DNA of 64,000 nt, from positions 1,913,261 to 1,977,260 of the forward strand of contig PJRA01000508.1 in NCBI GenBank assembly GCA_016987375.1, read 5' to 3'. A model generated the notes under the pieces. It had not been told where the DNA came from. It did no database searches and saw only the letters and a program-made list of their open reading frames with translations. Positions within the stretch are counted from its first letter, which is position 1, and the number at the start of each line of letters is the position of its first letter. Source of the stretch: Brachionus koreanus (lineage: Eukaryota; Rotifera; Eurotatoria; Ploima; Brachionidae). The position numbers were made by a program, and so were the translations under genes. Below are positions 34,809-47,620 of this stretch, piece after piece.

Positions 34809-35598
34809 TATAATTTAAAAAATTTATCTAATCGCTGATCTCTATTCTGATAGCAGAATATTCAAGAGTCTAAAACTTGTCAAAGCCAAGGATATAAACA
34901 GAATTTCTAGTACAATTTAGTTTTTCTTATGTTAACAACAACAAAAAATGATGATCTCAAAAATTATATTTTTATATTATAATGATATTTTATTTAAAAA
35001 AAAATTATTGCAAAAATTGCAATTGAAAGCAAAGCGAAATTATATTTGCAGTGAATTGGTTGTTCTCTTCACTTCTATGTCTAATTCCATTTAAAAAATG
35101 AATAAATTTATTATGCAAACTAAAGCTAGAGGGAGCCATGATGATTAAAATTCACCTATTGGCAAACTAATTAGTAGATAATTGATGCTAAAAATTCAAG
35201 TTAATCAAACTCAACCTTAAACACTTGCTTAGATATTTTAATTATAAATATTGAAAATGTGCTATTCCTTTAGGAGATGACAAGCAATAAGCTTGAAAAT
35301 TTTTGAATTAAAATTAAAGAAGATCCGGGAGCAAGCTTTTGCACCTGGATAAAATATTTTATCTAAGATATGTCTAATATCTTCAAAAAAAACTAATGAG
35401 ACAACTTAGAAAAAAAACAAAGATTTGCTAACATTTTTGAATGCTTAGAAAATCCTCTTCCAATCTAGAGTCCAAATTGGTTGCCATGGAACTAGCTTAA
35501 TAAATTATAATACATTCATTAGTTGTTATATTATACCAAGTTTTATATGTAACTCAAATTGAAAGTTGTTTTTGATAAACAAATTATCTTAGGCAAAA
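34809..35598. other. Intergenic region between divergent SLMAP and CFAP53-like genes
   Basis: 790 bp with no supported ORF or repeat. It should hold both promoters. Confidence 0.5.
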
Positions 35599-37894
35599 AT
35601 GAGGAATATAATTGGACCAAATCCGGGTGAATTCGGAGTTGTAAGTTTGTCCGGCTGATATTGAAAAAAATAAATTTCTTTTTTGTTGTGTAGATAGCCA
35701 AACCTCCGCGTCCAGGAAATGAGAATTTGGTACAAAAATCAAATCGAATTAAATTTGAACAAGAGACCTTTAATGCCGGTCATAAGCTCAATGTTAATGA
35801 CAAAATAAAATTCGATTTTTTTAACGATATTGATCGAAAAGCCAAACTTAAACAAATTGATCGCACTGTTGAAGAAATAATGAACCAAAGAAATTTTTTG
35901 CTTTTCGAACGTCGAAAAAAGTTTGCTTTTTATCATATTAAATTAAAACATTTTTAATAAATGTTTTCCAGATTGAAGGATTTATTAAATTACGAGGATA
36001 AAATGTACGAACAGGAACTCTTATCAAGTGTAATTACTCCATTGGAGCGAGCAGCCCAACTTAGAGAAAAAGCTAAACAGATTAGAATTAACAAAGAAAT
36101 GGAAAAGGCTGCTTTTGTACAAGAAAAACTTGAACAAAAATGGAGGTTAGTTTAAAAAAAATTTGAAAAGAAAAATACTGTTAGATCAATTTAGATCCGA
36201 ATGCGATGAATTGAGAACTTTTCAATCTAAGCAACTGCAGGCTGGAATGAAAGAAGAGCATATGAGACAAATTGAGGAAAAAGTGTGCCGCAATAGACAT
36301 AAATTGGTAAAATTTTTAGCTAGTATTATTTTTAATTAAAAAATAATAAATTTCTGAGTATCTTCTTTGTTTAGCAAAACTGTAAACTCTATTCCTAAAT
36401 TTGCATTTAAAACACTATTCAAATAAAAAAATTAAAAATCAGAAAAATCAAATTATTAAGTATTTAACTTAGTGGCGACATTAAGATTATTGTTTTATTT
36501 TTGATTTTTTTATCTGAATTAACTTAAATAGAAACAAAAGAATGAAAACTATCTTGAACTATTTATATGCTTTTTTTAAGGAAGAAGAAGCCGTATTTGC
36601 TGATTTATGGTATCAGGATATCCAGGCCAAAAAAGAAAGGGAAGATCGAGAAGCCAAAAAGGCATATGAACGAAATATGGAAGTGGCTGAAATATTAAAG
36701 CAGCAAATGGATGTGCTGGAAAGACAAAAAGAAGAGGAAAAACGAATTAAAGCCGAAAATGGTCGGCTAATGGTAATTGAAAAAAGAGTTGACAAAAATT
36801 AATTACTTATATTGAAATTTAAGCGTGAAAAAGAAAATATTGACAAGCTTGAAAAAGATCTGCTCTATCAGAAAAAATTGGAGGACCAAGCAGCTCGAAG
36901 ACGTGAGCTTGATCTTAACGTAAAGTATGTATTTAGCTAGGAAAAACAAAGATTTAGAGTGGATTCATTTTAATCCAAGTATTTGCTAGAGAATGCTAAT
37001 TATTTTTGTTTCTAAGGGCTAAATTAGAGCATGAAGCTAAACGCGCAAAAGAAGAGCTCATGTTTGATCTGAAGGCGTTGGAAGACTCGTTGATATCATT
37101 CCAGAATGAAGATATCGAAAAGGCTAAAAGAAAAGTAATTGATTAAAAAGAAAAAAACAGTTTAAAAATTTTTAATTTTTAAAGCAAGAATTAATGGAAG
37201 AGCAAAGATTGTACAGGGAATATTTGAGACAACAATACGAAGAAGAAAAACGACGCGAAAAAGAACTCGATCAAATTATAAGCGAAGAAGTTGAGAAGCA
37301 AATGCAAAAGCGTCTTGCAAAATGGAGAGCTGAAAAACAAGCAAGAAAAAATCTTTTAGAAAAAGTTATCCAAGAGAGACAGCAACAAATTATTGACAAA
37401 AGTATATTTATTTTTTTATTTTTTGATAGAAAAAAATTTTTTTTTTTAGTTGAACGCAATAGGCAAAGAGAACAAGAACTAGAATTAGAGAGACAAGAAA
37501 TTAATAAGATTATTGATTTTTATAGACACCAAGAGGAACTAGAAAAGCTAAAATTGAGGGAGAAAATCCGCAATTATGGCCAAGATTTAAGTGAACAAAT
37601 ACAATATACTAATCTTCAAAAGAAAATAGTGAGATAGCTTAAGGAATTTTCATTTTTTATTTTTCTATATTTGATTAGGCAAATGATTTGGAGAAACAAG
37701 AAATCGATGCATACCACAAAAATGAATTTGATTATCAGAATAAATTAAATTCTACTATGCAGAGTATTCAGGAGAAAAATATGGCCCGACGAGCTAATTT
37801 GCCGAGTGGTTTCTGCGCCAAATGTCGTCGAGACTTGAAACTTAATTCGGCAATTAGTGATTACAATAGTGCTCTATGTCGTTGTCACGATTAG
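35599..37894 (+). CDS. CFAP53: CFAP53-like ciliary coiled-coil protein
   Basis: CFAP53 is a microtubule inner protein of motile cilia, and in vertebrates it is needed for left-right patterning. The start at 35599 gives MRNIIGPNPGEFGV, then KPPRPG, followed by exons of almost continuous charged coiled coil: LKDLLNYEDKMYEQEL, FVQEKLEQKWRSECDELR, VFADLWYQDIQAKKERE, ELMEEQRLYREYLRQQYEEE and RAEKQARKNLLEKVIQERQQ. These match the order and spacing of CFAP53 (trichohyalin/plectin-homology family). A C-terminal exon adds a Cys-rich end (FCAKCRRDLK ... LCRCHD) that I do not recall in vertebrate CFAP53 and which could bind metal. The stop is TAG at 37892-37894. Paralogues MNS1 and TCHP are the alternatives. 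Confidence 0.75.
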
Positions 37895-38047
37895 ACATGT
37901 ATTTAAGATCTTGTTTATTTTAATTAAGATTAAAAAATAAAAATTTATTTTAAAACAAATACTTTATTCATCTAAACACTAATAAAATAGAAAAAAAATA
38001 AAAGTTTAAAAAAAACTACAGATAAATTCCTAGTTGATAGAAAAAAT

Positions 38048-40008
38048 TTACATGCTTAAATCATGCAAATTTTTTGAAGTAAAAGCAGTTAATATTAAAT
38101 AGAGCTCTTGTTTGCTAATAATTCCATCATGATTTACATCGCCTAATTTTAATAGACCTTTTTTGAACATCTTAAAATCTTCGGCTGTATAGTCTTTGTT
38201 TACTATGTCAATTAAATCTTTTGCCAATGCGTCTATTTCTTCATCATGCAATTGTTGATTACCATCTTTGTCATAAGTTGAGAATATTTCATCTAATTGA
38301 TCTTTCTTTATCAATGAAAATGAATTAACAACCAGTTTTAGATAATTGTTTTCATTTGGATTTATCAACCTTTGAAAAGTGTTTAACTTCATTTTTTTTT
38401 TACATTTTATGATTGATTAATTAATTTGTGACTGAAGAGATTTTGACTAAATGTCACAACACTTAACCAAAATAAAAAAATTTACTTGATCATTTCAGAT
38501 AGTTGTAGTTTTCCATCAGAGTTTTTGTCAAATATTTTAAGCTAAAAAAGTTATTCAAAATAGTTTAAGTTGGATAAAAATTTACTATGCTTTGAGTGTA
38601 ATCATTTAGTTTTTCTTCAGTAATTTCAATTTTATTTTCCATGTGTGACTCGAAAAGCTTTGAAATAAAATTACGCAATTCATCTATCTCGATATAACCT
38701 GATTTATCTTGGTCAAATTCAAGCCAAATCTACATGAAAAATCATCTATTTTAAAATTAAAAAATCAAAATTTAGTACTTTCATAAAATTTGATGATTCC
38801 AAAAAGTTTTCACGACGGAAAATAAATATAAAATTTTCTTCTGTTGGCAATATTTCAGCTAATTCTTGAACTGATATTTTACCTTCATTTTTTAGCATTA
38901 TCGTTAAACTATCTTTATTCTAAATAAGATATTTTTACCATCGTCATTTTCATCATATGCATCAAGAACTGTTTCTCTAAATTGTTTCAAAAACGATTCT
39001 GGGACAGCCTATTAAAAAGAAAACTTTAAAACTAAATATTTGATATTTAGATTTTATTAATTAAAAATTTAATTTATCTAATCTGCAAAATAATTGTTTA
39101 AAATTATTTATAAAACTTGACATGTAAAATTTTAAAATTAATTTAAAAATTAAATACTCTTTAAATTTATTAAATCTGAATATTTTTTAGTAAAAAACTC
39201 GAATTCTGAAAAAATTCTCTAAATTAAATGTTAACAAAAATTGGAATTTTTTGTATATAAACACAACTCTCAGTTTTAAAAGATATTTGATTAATTTATT
39301 ATTTGATAATTAATTAATCTCATAAAATAAAATAAACAAAAATTACAGGAAATAATTAGCTTAACTTGACGTATTAAAATATAAGTCATTTATATTGAAG
39401 ATCGACTTTATGAGCATTAGTAATAAATATAAAAATAAGTATAAATTTAGAATGAAAAATTAAAAACAAAAAAATTTTTGATTGTATAAATATGAGTTTT
39501 TAAGTTTTAAGCTGAATTTTTGTATTATCTTTTATTATAAAATTTTTTTATTTTATTTTTTTTTTCAAAAAATTAATTAATATTTACTTGACAAGTTAAT
39601 TGATTATCTTTTTAATTAACTTGAAGTTTTTTTATAAATTTGACTAAAAATTAATTCTAATAAAATAATAAATCAAAAATTTCGTAAAAAAAAACAGACT
39701 TAGTCTAAGCTTTTTTGAACTATTTTAATTTGTAAAATTTAATGTAGATTAAGAGAATAGAATTACATCGATATCAGACTTGTGTACACTATTACATAAT
39801 TCACTTAGAAATTTATCCAGTTCTTTGCCCTCAATGAATCCATTACCTTTGATTTAAAAGATTAAAAAAATCAAAAAACTTTATCAGTTGTCGAACCATC
39901 AGCGTCATAGTGGTTCCAAATCTCCATAAAATCAGTTGCACTTATTTTATTTAGTTCATTTGTCTTCTCGTCGCGAAATTTTCTTAAAAAATTCTCTCTT
40001 TTTGACAT
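38048..40008 (-). CDS. Calbindin-type protein with six EF hands (calbindin-32-like)
   Basis: A cytosolic calcium buffer or sensor. The start at 40008 gives MSKRENFLRKFRDEKTNEL, like the N-terminus of insect calbindin-32. Six EF loops are visible: DADGNGFIEGKE, DENDDGKISVQE, DQDKSGYIEIDE, DKNSDGKLQLSE, DKDGNQQLHDEE and DVNHDGIISKQE. Loop 5 has Gln instead of the central Gly, so it may bind Ca2+ poorly; the others look canonical. The join to the last exon uses the acceptor ..CTTTTCAAAG before GTTGATAAAT, giving EMIKLINPNENNYLKL; the ATG at 38392 is therefore not a real start. The stop is TAA at 38048-38050. One intron (about 39010-39768) is 760 bp. It is convergent with the CFAP53-like gene, 153 bp apart. 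Confidence 0.88.
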
Positions 40009-41279
40009 TTCAAAACTTTTGAAATCTAAATCGTTAAAATAAATAAGAAAAAAATGAAATTTTAGCTTTAAAAAATGTCTATTTTTATATTGAAATTTGT
40101 AAATTACGAAAAAATAAAAACAAATACATATATTTCTAGTTTACATGATTGAACCAGATCGGGAATGATTAAACAACAGAAGGAGCAAAAAGATGAAAAA
40201 AAAAGAAATTAAAAAGCTAATTTGAATTTATAATTCTGTCATTGACTTTTAAAAATATCGAAAAAAGAAAAAACTTGGGAAAAACTTTTTTATGGCCTTT
40301 TGCATCATTCAAAATTAACTCCCTTAATTAATTAGAGGATAAAAAAATTCTATGAATTCTAACTCTTTTGAGAAATCTTGGCAAAAATTTATTTAAAAAA
40401 ATTGGCTAATTAAGTTTTAATGTTTCCTAGCAGAACAAAAATATTAATTCATGGAGTTTTTTTTTGTAGATTGCTTCACGCTATGGTTCAACTTTAAAAT
40501 TGCAAATCAATTTTGATTAAAATTTCAGATTGAATTCAAATTTTGAGATTTCACTAATTTATTGACTTTTTTGGCTAATTAATCTTCCAACTAACGCTCA
40601 TCAATCTTTTACTATTTCTAAGACATAAAGGTAATTTTCAATCTTTCTTTCAACCGGAAATTAACTTTATTACTTTATTTTTAATCTTAAATTATTTCAT
40701 TGACTGCATAAATGCTTTTATGAATTCTTTTTTTTTTACAATGAAATTCTCGTTCTAATCAAACAAATCATTCCAAAAAACAACTAAAATTTTTTGAAAT
40801 TTTTAACAACTTTTGCATTGCTTAGGTTATGTTTTTAGATAAAACTATATAAATAGATATAAATAGATAAATTTTCAAAATTTTAAAATAAATTTTTTAT
40901 ATTTTATTTGTACTTTTTCCTCAAATAACTATTGATTGCATTAAATTTTGAATTTGTTGAATATGAAGTAAAAATTTTAATTTCTTTTTTTTTAGATGTC
41001 TTAAACACGATTCAATAATTTAAAAATAAATTGACCTGATTTTTTTTTTCTTCCTTCCTTCCTTCAATTAAAGTAAATTGAATATTTTTTGAAATTAAAT
41101 AAAAAAAATAAAAATCTTAAAATTAGAATCACAATATCTTTCAAATTATATTAGAAAAAATTTAATAAAATAACTAATTAATGCTAAATAATTTTTTTTA
41201 CATTTCTCTTTATTTCTCATAATCCCTTATTTTTGAAATAAAAATTAAATAAGTAAAAAGAATTCCTAGAATTAAAAAC
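40009..41279. other. AT-rich intergenic stretch
   Basis: Upstream of the calbindin gene. There is no supported exon, RNA or repeat; the sequence is low-complexity. Confidence 0.5.
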
Positions 41280-41486
41280 TTAATTTAAATATTCTTTTTC
41301 ACTCTTTTTTAAATTAATTAGAAAGTCAATTAAACAATTAAACGCCGCCACTGATATAACGGGATCTGTGACGGAGTCCTGGTTTAGAAGACCATGAAGT
41401 ACAAAAGTAAAGAACGAATTTTTAATTTTTAAATATTTTAATTTCATGCATCGTTTGGTGAATGTATCAAACACCATCTCGTCCAT
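41280..41486 (-). CDS. Short hypothetical ORF or isolated exon, 68 aa
   Basis: The ORF MDEMVFDTFTKRCMKLKYLK ... SVTDPVISVAAFNCLIDFL has a more protein-like, amphipathic helical composition than the neighbouring low-complexity ORFs. It also has a locally higher GC content (around GGGATCTGTGACGGAGTCCTGG on the plus strand). It could be a tiny gene, a terminal exon, or a fragment of a helical-repeat protein. No family was recognised and no partner exon found. Confidence 0.3.
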   Translation of the reverse strand: MDEMVFDTFTKRCMKLKYLKIKNSFFTFVLHGLLNQDSVTDPVISVAAFNCLIDFLINLKKSEKEYLN

Positions 41487-41510
41487 GTTAAAACATTTTT
41501 AAATTATACC

Positions 41511-41764
41511 TCATGCTCCAAAAATATGTATTAAAAATCAAGTTTTTAGTTTTAATGCAACATTAAGTCTTGAGATTGTTCTGAAAAATAAAAATCTATC
41601 TTTCAAAAATTTATTTGATCCAGCGATAGAAATTGGATCTATAGATAAATTAGAAAAACTGTAATTTTATTTTAAATTTTCGGGAAAAAATTTCAAGACT
41701 TAATGTTGCATTAAAACTTGATTTTTAATACAGACCCAAGGTTTAACACATATTTTTAGAGCAT
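41511..41764. mobile_element. Inverted-repeat (foldback/MITE-like) element
   Basis: The left arm has ATGCTCCAAAAATATGT, then ATTAAAAATCAAGTTTTTAG, TTTTAATGCAACATTAAGTC and TTGA. The right arm, in reverse complement, repeats these blocks in order, with a 17-bp insertion between the first two. The arms are about 65-80 bp, with about 110 bp between them. Noncoding. Confidence 0.65.
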
Positions 41765-42078
41765 TTAAGATACACTAAGGTTGATATAAAATGTTCAAAA
41801 ACTTTCAAATGTATACTGACTAACTATTCAAAATATACAAAAAATTTTTGTATTTTTAAAAATTGAAACTTAAATATTTTTTGATAGAAATAAAATTTAA
41901 TAGTTTTAATGTTTAGTTTTGTTTTTAATTCATGAAAATTTCTAATTAATTTTCAGGAAAAACACTTAATTTGTCTACATAACTAAATTTGAAATAATCA
42001 GCCGTGCTATCTAGTGTCAAAGAAGATGAGAATTTTTTTTGTGAAAAGAATAATTTAGCCAAATTTTATCTCAAGTGG

Positions 42079-42273
42079 TTTTGTGAAATTTAGTACAAAT
42101 AAAAGAGTGCATAATTTAAATTATTCTAAATTTGCAGAGTTACTAGAATGTTCTTAACAATGCAACTATGAATGTTGCACCATTTTGCATTTACAGAACT
42201 CGCTTTTGATATTTATAAAAATAGTTATAAGAATTTTGACATTTTTAATGTTCTAGAGCACTAAATTTCACAA
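42079..42273 (+). mobile_element. MITE family B, copy 3 (complete)
   Basis: A 195-bp element with TTTTGTGAAATTTAGTAC at the left and ACTAAATTTCACAA at 42260-42273 at the right. The interior matches the copy at 13523-13652 over TGAATGTTGCACCATTTTG and the following 30 bases. It is the best copy for defining the family. No ORF is present. Confidence 0.75.
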
Positions 42274-45200
42274 GGGATCTCAAGGCAAGAGGTACAAGTA
42301 CCTTAGCAAATATATCCAACAATACACATTAGTTTGAAGATCTTATTAATAGTAAACAGAATCCCTTGTTATGCATTATTTTGGACATATTAATCATAAA
42401 GCAATATAGTATAACAAAGATGATCAGCAGAGAAACAGTTGAACAAGAGTTGAAAAATATCAAAATCGTTTAATGTTAGGACTATTATATTTTTTTTTAA
42501 ATTAGTTCTATAATTATGATGTTACTTAGATCCAATTTTATTTTGGGTAACTTTTTTCCTTTTTCAAAATTTTTTCATTGAGCAAAAATCAATTTTATTT
42601 TTAGTTTTAGAAAAAGCACTAATGTTTTTCCTTTTTGATTTTATTTTTTCCTGTGAGTAAATTTTTTTCTTGAAAACTTAAAGTGTTATTCTGTTTGAAT
42701 TTATACATGTTTATTTAAACCTAACTCAAATTAAGATGAGACAAAAAATTAAAACTTGTCTAATGGAAAACATGCAAAAATAGGAAAAAAATCCTCTTTT
42801 AATTCCCTTTTATAAATGTAAATTTCTTAAAAAATTAGACTGTTAGAATAAAAATGTTGATATTTAAAAAATCTATGAAATCCTTTAATGCAAAGACTAT
42901 AATTCTTGATCGATGGCTTTTTATATCTCTAAAATTAAGTACCAATCTGTCTTTTAATACCTTATTTCGGTGTTTATAGGTATTTTATCAGCTTTCATAT
43001 TAGATAAAATTTTGCTTTATTTAATTTAATTTAAGAATAATATTCAAAATCTTACATTAAAATATTATGCGCTTCATTACAATGATTTGGTGACGGAATT
43101 CTAATAAAATAATACTATTTTTAGCATCAATATTAGCTAGTTAATCTAATGAATTGGTTATTTATCTTTTAAAAAATATGATTAAACAATAAAATTAAAA
43201 GCAGAGCATCTTTTACATTTAGAATTAGATAATAAACTTTTAATTAAAATTGCATTTAATATTTAACATGTGATTTTGAATTTATATAAAAAATCTTTCA
43301 AAATTATAATTTCATAATTTTTTCCTTATCTCAATTTTATTTTTTTTCTAATATTTTACTGTTAAAAGATTGAATGCTTATCTAGACTTTCAAAACTGTT
43401 CAAAAATTTTGTTTGTTTTTGTTATAATGATTAAATGGTTAAAGTTAACAAAACTTAGAATTTATTAAATAAGTAAATTTTTAATTTTTTTATTGTTAAA
43501 CGTATTAGAATTTAAATTTTGATTTTTTGTAATGAATCAATGCAAATTAAATACTATTAAATTAAAGAAGTCATTAGTTGTATATCAATGGTAAACTAAT
43601 AACATATTTTACCTGCTTTAATTTGATTCAAATTTAATTTTTTGTGAAAATTCCTTTTGTCATTTTTTTATATTCTAAATGACTTAGACTAGGTCAAAAG
43701 CAGTTTTTTTCCATATTTTTAGTTACCAAAAGAATTAAAATAGATGAAATTGAAGAGTTTTTGATTAAGATATTTGAATGGTTAACATAAAAGAGATTTT
43801 TTCTAATATACTTTTCAATTAACTAGATTTTATTTATAAAAAAGATTATCTAAAATCTGTGTGACAAGAAATTCAAAAAACAACAATTTTTAGAAACTTG
43901 TAAAATGTATTAAAAAAAAATAATCTTCAAAAAAAAAACATGAATTTATATCAATTTTTTTTATTTAAAAAGACATTAGTACATAAATGAAAACAAATAG
44001 ACTTAGCAAATAAATGAAAAAATTTTAGATATGATTTAATATTTTAGTTTTAATTTGATTTAAATTTTTATTTTAATATTTTAGTGACTCAAAAAATAAG
44101 CTTTTGTAATTAGTTTTTAACATTTGAGTCAAATATTTTAATTAGTTTTTTTTTTTAAGATTTCATTTTTAAAATATTTATCTAGACCTCTATTTAAAGC
44201 ATAATTTAATTAAACATAAAAATAGGTTCAGCTAATTGATTCAAATGTATAAGCTTTCGTGATGGTATAACTTAATTTATAAATGAGTAATGATTTTAAA
44301 TTAAAATTTTTATTTTTTTATTTAAGTTGTTATAGATGTTGTTAAACTAATGGTAAATAAACAATCATACTTTTGGAATCCCATTTTTGAAATTTTATTT
44401 TTATTTTAAAACTTTTCTGAATTTTTTAAAATACTAAAACTTTTTGAAGCAAATTAAGTATTTGAAATATAATAATAGTTCTAGTGTCATTTCCATTAGG
44501 AGTTAAATATTATATAAAATTGAAATTTTTCTGGCTTAATTTGTTTAATTAAAATATGATTTTTTTTTTTTTAAAACAGCTTGAAAATAAGATCTAGATA
44601 CACGGTGCTGGTTAAATTATAAAAATTTTTTTTGGACAAATTCAGTTTTTTTAAAGTTAAATTTAGATTTTTAAAATGTGTATTTTTTTTACATAGGCAT
44701 GAGAGGTGACGTCAAATTATTAGCTAATTTTTTGATACTTTTCTCTGTCTAAAAGCAGCTCTAAATTTTTGATTTAGAATTTAAAATTATTTAATTATTA
44801 TTTAATACATGATTTTCAGATATTTGTTTTAAGCAAGCTAAGAGAAAAGTTTATAAATATAGCCAAAGGTAAATAGAACCTTGCAACTATTTAAAGTTGA
44901 GCAATTTTGCCTAAAACTTCCACTCAAAATTTGAATAGCTAATTTGTTGAAGGTATTTTGAATAATGCAACGAATGCATCATTAAACCAACATGACTAGT
45001 CGACATTAATACATCTTAATTAGTATATAACCATTGTTTCTATGCCATTCAAAATAGACTGATATTTTATCGGCTTTTTAAACTGTAAATTAATCAAATA
45101 TTGGCAAACACTCTAAGCTTGGTATTATGCATCCAAAATGTATTCTGTGCTTGATATTTATTTTTTTTAGATTTTTTTCTTTTAGTTATATCCTTAGTGC

Positions 45201-46016
45201 TTTTTTTTTTTTTATATATTTTCGCTTTCAAATAAATTATTTTAAAATTTTAATTCAAAAAACGAAAATAAAAAAGGTTTCGAATTTTTGCCAAACAAGT
45301 TTTAACTTTTTTATTTCGAGCTGATATATTATGCTAAGCTTACACATAAATTTAAGCTATATTATAACAACAAACAAGTCTACGCAAATTTCTAAATTAA
45401 TTTCGACGATTGGTCCAACTCATAAGGACTGCTTCTAGTCGGAGTGCTTTAAAGCAATTTTTTTGTTAGGGACTTAGAAACATTTTTTCGAATTAAAAAA
45501 ACTAATAAGTTTTCGTTTCAAGACACAATTAATGCACTATAGAAGAAGATTAGGGTTTTGGTTGTCAAGTAAAATTAAAATAAATTAGAAATTATTGAAA
45601 CTTGAAAAAAAAAAACTTTGATCTAGCTTCTTTGGGTACTTAAACAATTCTCTATCAAATTAGAAATTGAAACTACCAGAAACTTTAGCGATATGTAAAA
45701 AGAAACCCCAGGTTTATCGCTAATTCTATATTTATCAGACTTGGATTAAAATTTCGAATATTTGATTTTTTTTGACTTACCTTTATCAGGTTTATTTTTA
45801 AAGTAATCAACAGCTACTAATTAGAATTTTTATTTTTTATTAGCTGTAAATGCTAGCAGTAAATATTGGCACCGTGTCATAGCTCCCTCTATTTTTTTTG
45901 TTGTGTCTGTATTTCGTTACCAAATGATATAGAGGCAAAAAAAATAATCGAAACTTTTTAAAAACCGTTTTAGTAATTTCAAGCAAACTTTTAATCCAAA
46001 AGAAACAGTAAAAATA
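42274..46016. other. Gene-poor AT-rich region upstream of the STK33-like gene
   Basis: 3.7 kb with long A/T tracts. ORF 45127-45324 (+) is Phe/Ser/Ile-rich and low-complexity. I see no RNA gene, inverted repeat or splice-bounded frame that I can support. Confidence 0.5.
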
Positions 46017-47620
46017 ATGTATAGATTTGGAAGCAACAATTCCAACAGTAACTTTCGAGCTAATGGATCCAATCGCCATGTAACTCATTCAAGAATCGAA
46101 GACGAAGAAACTATTTACAAAAAGTACGAACTTGGTCAAAAGCTTGGACAAGTAACAAAATAGACTCGTTCGAAGAAATAGTCTGTAGTCTGTATTTTTT
46201 TTATCTATTAAGGGTAGTTTCGGCGTTGTGTACGAAATAAAGAACAAGGAAACAAACGAAAAGTTCGCTATCAAAATTATAAATAAAGAAAAAACTGGCA
46301 AGACCGCCATTAGCTTTGAGAATGAAGTAAACATCATGAAATCAGTTACACACAAAAATTTAATTAAATTAGAAGAAGTCTTCGAAACAAAAAAAGTATT
46401 TTTTTTCAATTTAAGAAAATTTTTTTTTTTTTTGTTTTTTAATTTGGTTTTTAAAAGAAGCTATATTTGATCACAGAATTATGTGAAGCCGGTGAGTTGG
46501 CCAAATGGCTGAAGAAACAAAAACCCATAAAAGAAGATCATGCCCGAATAATAATGAGACAAATTGTTGAAGCTATTAGTTATTTGCACAAAAATGATAT
46601 TGTTCATAGAGACCTCAAACTAGAAAACATTCTAATCAAAGAATTTGATGCCGATTCGGACAATGTTTTGATAAAAGTAACCGATTTCGGCTTAAGCAGC
46701 CAAAGAGACTCGGTAGGCACAGAATCAATGTTCGAGGACTACTGTGGTACGCCTTTGTACATGGGTTAGCTTGGAGTTAAATTCTAAGTCTAAAATTCAA
46801 ATTAAATTTTTGTATTAAGCGCCTGAAATAATCGACAACAATCCATATAGTCAATTATGTGATGTATGGGCATTGGGAATAATTATGTTTTTTATGTAGG
46901 CTTTTCAGGCTTTCAATTTGTAAATTTTTTGAGTTTAATTTTAAAATAAAGTCTTACTGGCCATTCACCTTTTACTGCTGAAAATGAGTCAAAACTTCGC
47001 GAACAAATTAGAAGTGCTGAAATAAACACCGGCTTAAATTCATATAATATTCTAAGTGCCGAAGGTAAAAACAATTTTGAATAGGTCTGAGTAAAAATAA
47101 TTAACCCAGTTTTGTCTAGCAAAGGACTGTCTGAGTCGAATGATTAAAGTGAACCCAGCGCACAGAATAACCTCAAGTGAACTTTTTAGCCATGCTTGGT
47201 TTATGGTAGGTTCAATCAAATAGATCAAAATTGGAATTATATTAGGTTTTTTTTTTTATTAGAATAAAAAATTAAATGAAATGGAAAGTTCTAAAAATGT
47301 TCTTGAGCTAATGAAAGAGTTTTATGAGGAGCAAGAAAATTTGTCTCTTAGGGAAAATGAAAAAGTGAACGGTGACAAAACTGAAGTGGAATCTGTGGCT
47401 GAGAGCAAAAAGGTAAAATAAATTTTTTAAAATTAGCAAGAAATTTTTAAGTGTTTTGTTCATTGTTTAGCCGGCAAAAAATTTACCTAGGCCTACTGTC
47501 GGACGATCAAATATTAGAGTAGATAATAAAGTAATTTTTTTATTCTGATTAGATAAAAAATTTTTTTAATTGTTTTATTTTATTTTTTAGAAAGCAAATT
47601 TTCATTCAAAAAAAAAATAA
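46017..47620 (+). CDS. STK33: STK33-like serine/threonine kinase
   Basis: The start at 46017 gives a short Ser/Asn/Arg leader, then a complete CaMK-group kinase domain across short introns: glycine loop LGQGSFGVVYE, FAIKIINKEK (VAIK Lys), ENEVNIMKSVTHKNLIKLEE, LITELCEAGELAKWL, catalytic loop IVHRDLKLEN, TDFGLS, activation segment ending YCGTPLYMAPEI, CDVWALGIIMF, and VNPAHRITSSELFSHAWF. The stretch KLNEMESSKNVLELMKEFYE just after the domain matches STK33 rather than other CaMK-like kinases. A short Lys-rich tail ends at TAA 47618-47620. All catalytic residues are present. STK33 acts in sperm flagellum formation in mammals; the role here is inferred. Confidence 0.82.

Noticed and set aside
38048..38392. 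A separate two-EF-hand protein starting at MKLNTFQRL
   Set aside because: An acceptor inside this ORF joins LINPNENNYL to the preceding EF-hand exon with correct calbindin spacing; the Met is upstream intron.
45127..45324. 65-residue plus-strand ORF
   Set aside because: Phe/Ser/Ile/Lys low-complexity translation of T- and A-runs, with no exon context or motif.
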